Shown here one piece after another: positions 7,207-10,825 of a stretch of DNA of 10,825 bases (positions are counted from its first letter, which is position 1; every line of letters begins with the position of its first letter). The position numbers and the translations under genes are program-made. The stretch is from a bacterium (GTDB lineage Bacteria > JALSQH01), in assembly GCA_026985515.1 (NCBI GenBank), contig JALSQH010000055.1, forward strand, positions 1-10,825, given 5' to 3'. The notes under the pieces were generated by a model. It ran no database searches. It had not been told where the DNA came from and was given only the letters and a program-made list of their open reading frames with translations.

Positions 7207-8642
7207 AGCTGGATATAAATTACTTTGTTATTCTTCCTCAGATTGTTCTGACTTTCTTTTTTCTGCTCCAGTTAGTAGTTGATGCATATTCCAGGAGTAC
7301 TGGCAGAAAATCTTATGTTGGTTATCTAGCGCTGGTTGGTTATGCCCTTCTTGCAGCGATTCCTGTAGTTGTCTGGGGAGTTACAGATACGGGATTTAAT
7401 GGAATGGTTTTGTTTGATAAGTTTGCACAATTTATGGATTTCCTGTTCGGAATTGTAGGAATTCTGATAGTTCTCATTGCCCCAAGATATCTGGATGATG
7501 TGGGAAGAGACAGGGGCGAGTTTTATATTCTTTTAACTGCTTCACTGCTCGGAATGTCCATAATGGTTTCAACCACAAATCTCATACTCTTTCTGATTGC
7601 TCTGGAGATCATGTCTCTTGCCGTATATGTGATGGCTGGTTTTGAAAAGGAGAAGGGCAGGTCAGTTGAGGCTGCTTTTAAGTACTTTATCATGGGTGGT
7701 GTTGCTTCTGCGGTATTCCTCTTTGGAGTAGCACTGGTTTATGCTGGTACAGGAAGTGTTGATGCATCTTTAATTGCGAAGAAAGTGGCAGGGTGTAAGG
7801 TGCTTCCTGTTGTTCTGGGGGGATTAACCCTTGTACTTGCCGGTTTCTTCTTCAAGATAGCGGCGGTACCTTTCCACATGTGGACTCCAGATTCCTATGA
7901 AGGTGCTCCCACTCCTGCAACTGCTTTTATGGCTGTGGGAGTTAAGGCGGCAGCCTTTGCAGGGTTGATGAGAATATTGATAGTTTCTGTAAAACCTTAT
8001 CCTCTGGTAATAGAGGCAATCCTCTGGACAGTGGCGTTCCTTACCATGCTAATTGGAAACTTTATGGCTGTTATTCAGGATAATTTGAAAAGACTCCTTG
8101 CATATTCAAGTATTGCCCATGCTGGCTATATGCTGTTAGGTCTTCTGGCATATAAAAATGGTGGTTTGAGTGCTGTTCTTTTCTATCTTCTGGTGTATGC
8201 CTTTGCAGATATTGGAGCTTTTGCTGTGTTAATTGCCCTTGGAAAGGATGGAGAACCGGTTGAGTACATTGATCAGATAAAGGGGAAGGCTTCCATTCAT
8301 CCTCTACTTGGAGCTGCGATGATAATCTTTCTCTTCTCTCTTGCCGGTGTTCCTCCAACGGCAGGATTTTTTGGTAAATTATTCCTCTTTAAATCTGCAA
8401 TCTCTGCCGGTTATATCTGGTTGGCAGTCCTTGGTATTTTGACCAGTGTTGTGTCACTCTACTACTACCTGCGTGTCCTGGTGTATATGTATATGTATGA
8501 ACCTTCCGATGTTGTACCAGCCAGACAATCAGTGTCAGTGGGGATTGGTCTTGCAGTAATGAGTTTCTTTGTACTTTATCTTGGCACAGTTCCTGCAAAA
8601 TTCATTGACATTGCCATTGATGCTCTGAAAAAACTTGTGTAA
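7203..8642 (+). CDS. nuoN: NADH-quinone oxidoreductase subunit N (antiporter-like subunit)
   Basis: NuoN/ND2 is the antiporter-like proton-pumping subunit closest to the quinone-binding end. The protein is 479 aa (E. coli 485) with about 14 hydrophobic helices. Conserved charged positions are E135 in LIALEIMSLAVYVMAGF, K218 in FFFKIAAVPFHMWTPDSYEG, the KRLLAYSSIAHAGYMLLG helix, and lysines K392 and K397 in GKLFLFKSAI, in the region of the C-terminal functional lysine (K395 in E. coli). The start ATG overlaps the nuoM stop by 4 nt and has a GGGGGAAGG Shine-Dalgarno inside the end of nuoM. It is the last complex I gene; the stop TAA overlaps the next ATG by one base. Confidence 0.96.
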   Translation: MKLDINYFVILPQIVLTFFFLLQLVVDAYSRSTGRKSYVGYLALVGYALLAAIPVVVWGVTDTGFNGMVLFDKFAQFMDFLFGIVGILIVLIAPRYLDDVGRDRGEFYILLTASLLGMSIMVSTTNLILFLIALEIMSLAVYVMAGFEKEKGRSVEAAFKYFIMGGVASAVFLFGVALVYAGTGSVDASLIAKKVAGCKVLPVVLGGLTLVLAGFFFKIAAVPFHMWTPDSYEGAPTPATAFMAVGVKAAAFAGLMRILIVSVKPYPLVIEAILWTVAFLTMLIGNFMAVIQDNLKRLLAYSSIAHAGYMLLGLLAYKNGGLSAVLFYLLVYAFADIGAFAVLIALGKDGEPVEYIDQIKGKASIHPLLGAAMIIFLFSLAGVPPTAGFFGKLFLFKSAISAGYIWLAVLGILTSVVSLYYYLRVLVYMYMYEPSDVVPARQSVSVGIGLAVMSFFVLYLGTVPAKFIDIAIDALKKLV

Positions 8643-9478
8643 TGTTTGTATGTGGTTTTACCATTATCAGAAACGGGGTGGAGTTTTCCTACCCCTTTAT
8701 TGAATCCATAAAATCTCTCCTTCCTCTGGTTGATAAGCTCATTATTAATCTGGGTATTTCAACCGATGGTACGGGGGATAAAATAAGATCCCTCAGGGAT
8801 CCCCGAATAGAAATTCTGGAGAGGGAGTGGGATCTATCAATGAGAGAGGGTGGGAAACTCCTTTCTTATGAGACGAATAAAGCCCTTGAAAAATGCGAAG
8901 GTGACTGGGGTTTTTATCTTCAGGCGGATGAAGTCATACATGAGAATGATTATGACAGAATTTATGATGCAATGAAAAAATATCTCCAGGTGAGGAAAAT
9001 AAAGGGACTTACGTTTCGCTATTACCATTTTGAGGGAACTTACGACTTTTACAATCCATTACGTTACAGAAAGGAAATCAGAATAATCAGACCAGAGAAG
9101 GGCATCGTTTCCTGGGGAGATGCAGCTACATTTCGGTACAGTGATGGGAGAAGACTAAAAACGAAACCTACCGGTGCTTTTATATACCATTACGGCTGGG
9201 TAAGATCACCTGAGGAAATGCTCAGAAGAAAGAGAGAATTTGAAAAACTTTATCATGATGACAGATATATTGAAGAAAAATATGGGAATCTTCAAGAGTT
9301 TCCATACTTTGAACTTGATCTTGTAAAAAGATTCAGAGGGACCCATCCTGCAGTAATGAGAGAACGAATAGCCTCCATGAGCTGGGATATTGAAATCCCT
9401 CCCCATAAACCCCTTTTATTGAATCCAAAGTTCTACAGAATAATATTGAGGAAGTGGGGAATCATCAGGAAGAGGTAG
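8642..9478 (+). CDS. Glycosyltransferase, GT2-like (GT-A fold), function unknown
   Basis: Probably transfers a sugar from an activated nucleotide donor; the acceptor and pathway cannot be read from the sequence. The 278-aa protein has no signal peptide or clear membrane helix, so it is likely cytoplasmic. The N-terminal half looks like a GT-A nucleotide-binding domain: VCGFTIIRNG start, a helix (YPFIESIKSLLPLVDKLI), LGISTDGTGDKI at 37-48, then the acidic site GFYLQADEVIHE (90-101). Here the usual DxD of GT2 enzymes reads Q94-A95-D96-E97. The C-terminal half has a YHYGWV block (182-187) followed by RSPEEMLRRKREFEKLYHDD, which I associate with a GT2-like group annotated only as glycosyltransferases. 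The ATG overlaps the nuoN stop (TAATG) and no Shine-Dalgarno is visible, so it probably depends on reinitiation after nuoN. Its 3' end overlaps the bactofilin gene on the other strand by 14 nt. Confidence 0.78.
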   Translation: MFVCGFTIIRNGVEFSYPFIESIKSLLPLVDKLIINLGISTDGTGDKIRSLRDPRIEILEREWDLSMREGGKLLSYETNKALEKCEGDWGFYLQADEVIHENDYDRIYDAMKKYLQVRKIKGLTFRYYHFEGTYDFYNPLRYRKEIRIIRPEKGIVSWGDAATFRYSDGRRLKTKPTGAFIYHYGWVRSPEEMLRRKREFEKLYHDDRYIEEKYGNLQEFPYFELDLVKRFRGTHPAVMRERIASMSWDIEIPPHKPLLLNPKFYRIILRKWGIIRKR

Positions 9479-9854
9479 CTTCGTTTTCTGTCTGAATGTC
9501 CAGATCCACTTTTTCTGACATGGTGCATTTGCCATTAAAGGTGAAACCATCTTCAATGGTGAGCCTGGGGGTGTATATTTCTCCCTCCATGCTGCCCGGG
9601 GAAAGAAAATCGATTCTTTCCCTTGCAAATACTTTACCCGTTATTTTCCCGCTGTTTCTCAGAGAACCGACTTTGATAGTACCTTCTACTTCACCTGTAT
9701 CCCCGATAACCAGATTGTCCTCACTTATGATTTCTCCTTTAAATTTACCATCAATTCTCACAGTTCCCCTGAAAACCAGTTTTCCTTCAAATTCACTTCC
9801 CTGATCAAGAAAGGCATTCAGTTCCTCACCTGAGAAGGTTTCTTTTTTTCCCAT
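9465..9854 (-). CDS. Bactofilin (polymer-forming cytoskeletal protein)
   Basis: Bactofilins are small beta-helical proteins that polymerise without nucleotide and act as scaffolds in cell shape, polarity, stalk or wall synthesis, or chromosome positioning. The 129-aa protein (from ATG 9854) has a short N-terminal tail containing SGEELNAFLDQGSEFEGKL. A compact beta-helix follows, with repeated short strands and glycines: GTVRIDGKFKGEI, LVIGDTGEVEGTI, GSLRNSGKITGKV, GSMEGEIYTPRLTIEDG. The acidic C-terminal tail ends in ENEATSS. I chose ATG 9854 because AGGAG (9863-9859) lies 4 nt upstream and the parB TGA ends 1 nt before it. The in-frame GTG at 9866 would add four residues and overlap parB by 11 nt. 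It is the last gene of a parA-parB-bactofilin unit, suggesting a role in placing the partition apparatus, but a cell-envelope role is equally possible. Confidence 0.9.
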   Translation of the reverse strand: MGKKETFSGEELNAFLDQGSEFEGKLVFRGTVRIDGKFKGEIISEDNLVIGDTGEVEGTIKVGSLRNSGKITGKVFARERIDFLSPGSMEGEIYTPRLTIEDGFTFNGKCTMSEKVDLDIQTENEATSS

Positions 9855-9855
9855 T

Positions 9856-10722
9856 TCACTCCTCACTGTTAAATTTGTTCAGAAATTCAGCTATGAGATC
9901 AAGTTCCTCTGGGGAGTAGTAGTGGATTATTATTTTCCCTTTACTGGTGGTACCTTTTATTTCCACTTTGCTTTTAATCCTTGAGGTTAATTTCTCCGCA
10001 AGGGCTCTCAGATCAGGGTCAATCTTTTTTTCTCGAGTTTTTTTGGTAACTTTCTCTCTCTTCCTGATTTCTCTGACGAGTTCTTCAGTCTGTCTGACTG
10101 AGAGGTTTTTATCTACAATTTCCTCTGCAACTTTTATCATGACCGATGGTTCAAGTGAGAGAAGTGCTCTTGCGTGACCCTCAGTTAATTCTCCACTTTC
10201 CACCATCTTTTTTATCTCTTCAGGTAGTTTAAGTAATCGTAACAGGTTGGTTATTTTGGTTCTGCTCACCGCAAGTTTCTGAGCAAGTTGTTCATGGGTG
10301 TAACCAAATTCTTCAATAAGGAGTTTAAATCCCAACGCCTCTTCAATCGGGTTTAAATCTTCACGATGAATATTTTCAATGAGGGCATATTCAAGTATGC
10401 TTTTTTCATCAACATCTTCTCTCACTATTGCTGGTATCTCCCTTTTCCCGGCATCGATGCTTGCCTTGAATCGCCTCTCGCCCGCAATTATCATATATTT
10501 GTTGTTCTCCAGCCTGGAGACTATTATCGGTTCTATCACCCCTTTTTCTCTGATAGAATTGACGAGCTCCTGATATGACTCATCCTTAGAAATTTTTCTT
10601 CTTGGTTGATACTTGTTGGGGATTACTGCGTCAACCGGGAGCATCTGAAAGTTTATTTTCTTCTTTGAAGGGATAAGCGAATCGAGACCTCTTCCAAGTG
10701 CTCTCTTTTTTCTGTTTTCCAT
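9856..10722 (-). CDS. parB: Chromosome-partitioning protein ParB (Spo0J family)
   Basis: ParB binds parS sites near the origin, spreads as a CTP-dependent clamp, and works with ParA to segregate chromosomes. The 288-aa protein shows the full family layout. The N-terminal LGRGLDSLIP motif (9-18) stimulates ParA ATPase. The CTP-binding N-terminal domain has QPRR (39-42), GERRFKA (81-87) and the ENIHREDLNPIEEA motif (116-129). A helix-turn-helix (about 142-167) reads EQLAQKLAVSRTKITNLLRLLKLP, then ELTEGHARALL. After a charged linker, a C-terminal dimerisation segment ends with GKIIIHYYSPEELDLIAEFL. The turn normally reads GKSR and here reads AVSR. The ATG at 10722 follows the parA stop by 3 nt, with AAAAGG as Shine-Dalgarno 7 nt upstream. 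I found no full-length parS site in this window. Chromosomal parAB genes usually lie near the origin, so this locus may be origin-proximal. Confidence 0.96.
   Translation of the reverse strand: MENRKKRALGRGLDSLIPSKKKINFQMLPVDAVIPNKYQPRRKISKDESYQELVNSIREKGVIEPIIVSRLENNKYMIIAGERRFKASIDAGKREIPAIVREDVDEKSILEYALIENIHREDLNPIEEALGFKLLIEEFGYTHEQLAQKLAVSRTKITNLLRLLKLPEEIKKMVESGELTEGHARALLSLEPSVMIKVAEEIVDKNLSVRQTEELVREIRKREKVTKKTREKKIDPDLRALAEKLTSRIKSKVEIKGTTSKGKIIIHYYSPEELDLIAEFLNKFNSEE
9859..9863 (-). promoter_or_regulatory. Ribosome binding site of the bactofilin gene, inside the end of parB
   Basis: AGGAG on the minus strand (9863 to 9859) is formed by the last two Glu codons of parB. It lies 4 nt before ATG 9854 and overlaps the alternative GTG start region, so it supports ATG and coupled translation. 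Confidence 0.6.
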
Positions 10723-10725
10723 TTC

Positions 10726-10825
10726 TTAACCTTTTACCGCCTGATTTTGATTCTTTGCAATTATTTCCTCTGCAAGGCTGGCGTATCCCCGGGCACCTCT
10801 TGATTTTCTGTCATATTCGAAAATC
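10726..10825 (-). CDS. parA: Chromosome-partitioning ATPase ParA/Soj, C-terminal end only (runs off window)
   Basis: The last 32 codons and TAA stop of a gene entering from the right edge. The translation begins IFEYDRKSRGARGYASLAEE and ends NQAVKG; the EYD-x-KS-x-GA-x-x-Y-x-x-LAEE pattern is the usual C terminus of chromosomal ParA/Soj ATPases, which form the DNA-bound gradient that moves ParB-parS complexes. The Walker motifs lie outside the window. The stop is 3 nt before the parB ATG, the expected parA-parB order. The assignment rests on the short C-terminal motif plus its position next to parB. Confidence 0.88.
   Translation of the reverse strand, partial: IFEYDRKSRGARGYASLAEEIIAKNQNQAVKG

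Noticed and set aside
1-8642. The operon as a group 4 hydrogenase, Mrp antiporter or Fpo complex
   Set aside because: NuoG with N4 and N7 motifs, the G-H-I-J-K-L-M-N order, and no hydrogenase large subunit indicate NADH-type complex I. The upstream NuoE and NuoF genes are outside the window, so NADH as donor is inferred.
9469-9487. GAAG...CTTC hairpin followed by TTTT at the end of the glycosyltransferase gene
   Set aside because: Only a 4-bp stem with a 6-nt loop and a short T run. Too weak to call a terminator.
9496-9804. Open frame of 102 codons on the plus strand opposite the bactofilin gene
   Set aside because: Low-complexity Ser/Pro/Leu translation with no family resemblance; it mirrors the repetitive beta-helix codons of the real gene on the other strand.

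Overview
The window is bacterial chromosome. By eye it has moderate GC (roughly 40-45 percent) and almost no non-coding DNA. Two gene blocks meet tail to tail near position 9470. Nothing in it looks mobile: I see no IS, phage, CRISPR, tRNA or rRNA.

Positions 1-8642 (+ strand) hold the distal part of a respiratory complex I (NADH:quinone oxidoreductase) operon in the standard order: nuoG (5' end missing), nuoH, nuoI, nuoJ, nuoK, nuoL, nuoM, nuoN. Genes are 0-20 nt apart or overlap by a few bases, and most have a clear Shine-Dalgarno. NuoG and NuoI carry Fe-S clusters of the peripheral arm. NuoH and NuoI line the quinone site. NuoJ, K, L, M and N form the proton-pumping membrane arm, and the key charged residues are present in K, L, M and N. 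NuoG is unusually compact: its N7 cluster motif is complete, but only about 240 residues follow it.

Positions 8642-9478 (+ strand) encode a GT2-like glycosyltransferase whose ATG overlaps the nuoN stop by one base. It is therefore probably the last cistron of the nuo transcript, although nothing links it to respiration.

Positions 9465-10825 (- strand) carry, in order of transcription, the C-terminal end of parA (soj), the complete chromosome-partitioning gene parB, and a small bactofilin gene. They are separated by 3 and 1 nt and look like one operon. ParA and ParB segregate the chromosome or origin region. Bactofilin is a polymerising scaffold, and bactofilins position ParABS in Myxococcus, so co-transcription here suggests a similar link. 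The bactofilin and glycosyltransferase genes overlap antiparallel by 14 nt, leaving no space for a dedicated terminator.

Organism: a Gram-negative-type bacterium with a respiratory chain. The compact NuoG, the sequence style of NuoH and NuoI, and the parAB-bactofilin cluster suggest a member of the FCB group, a deltaproteobacteria-like lineage or an uncultured candidate phylum. This placement is inference and weak. I do not see a new system; the points worth a second look are modest variations on known ones.
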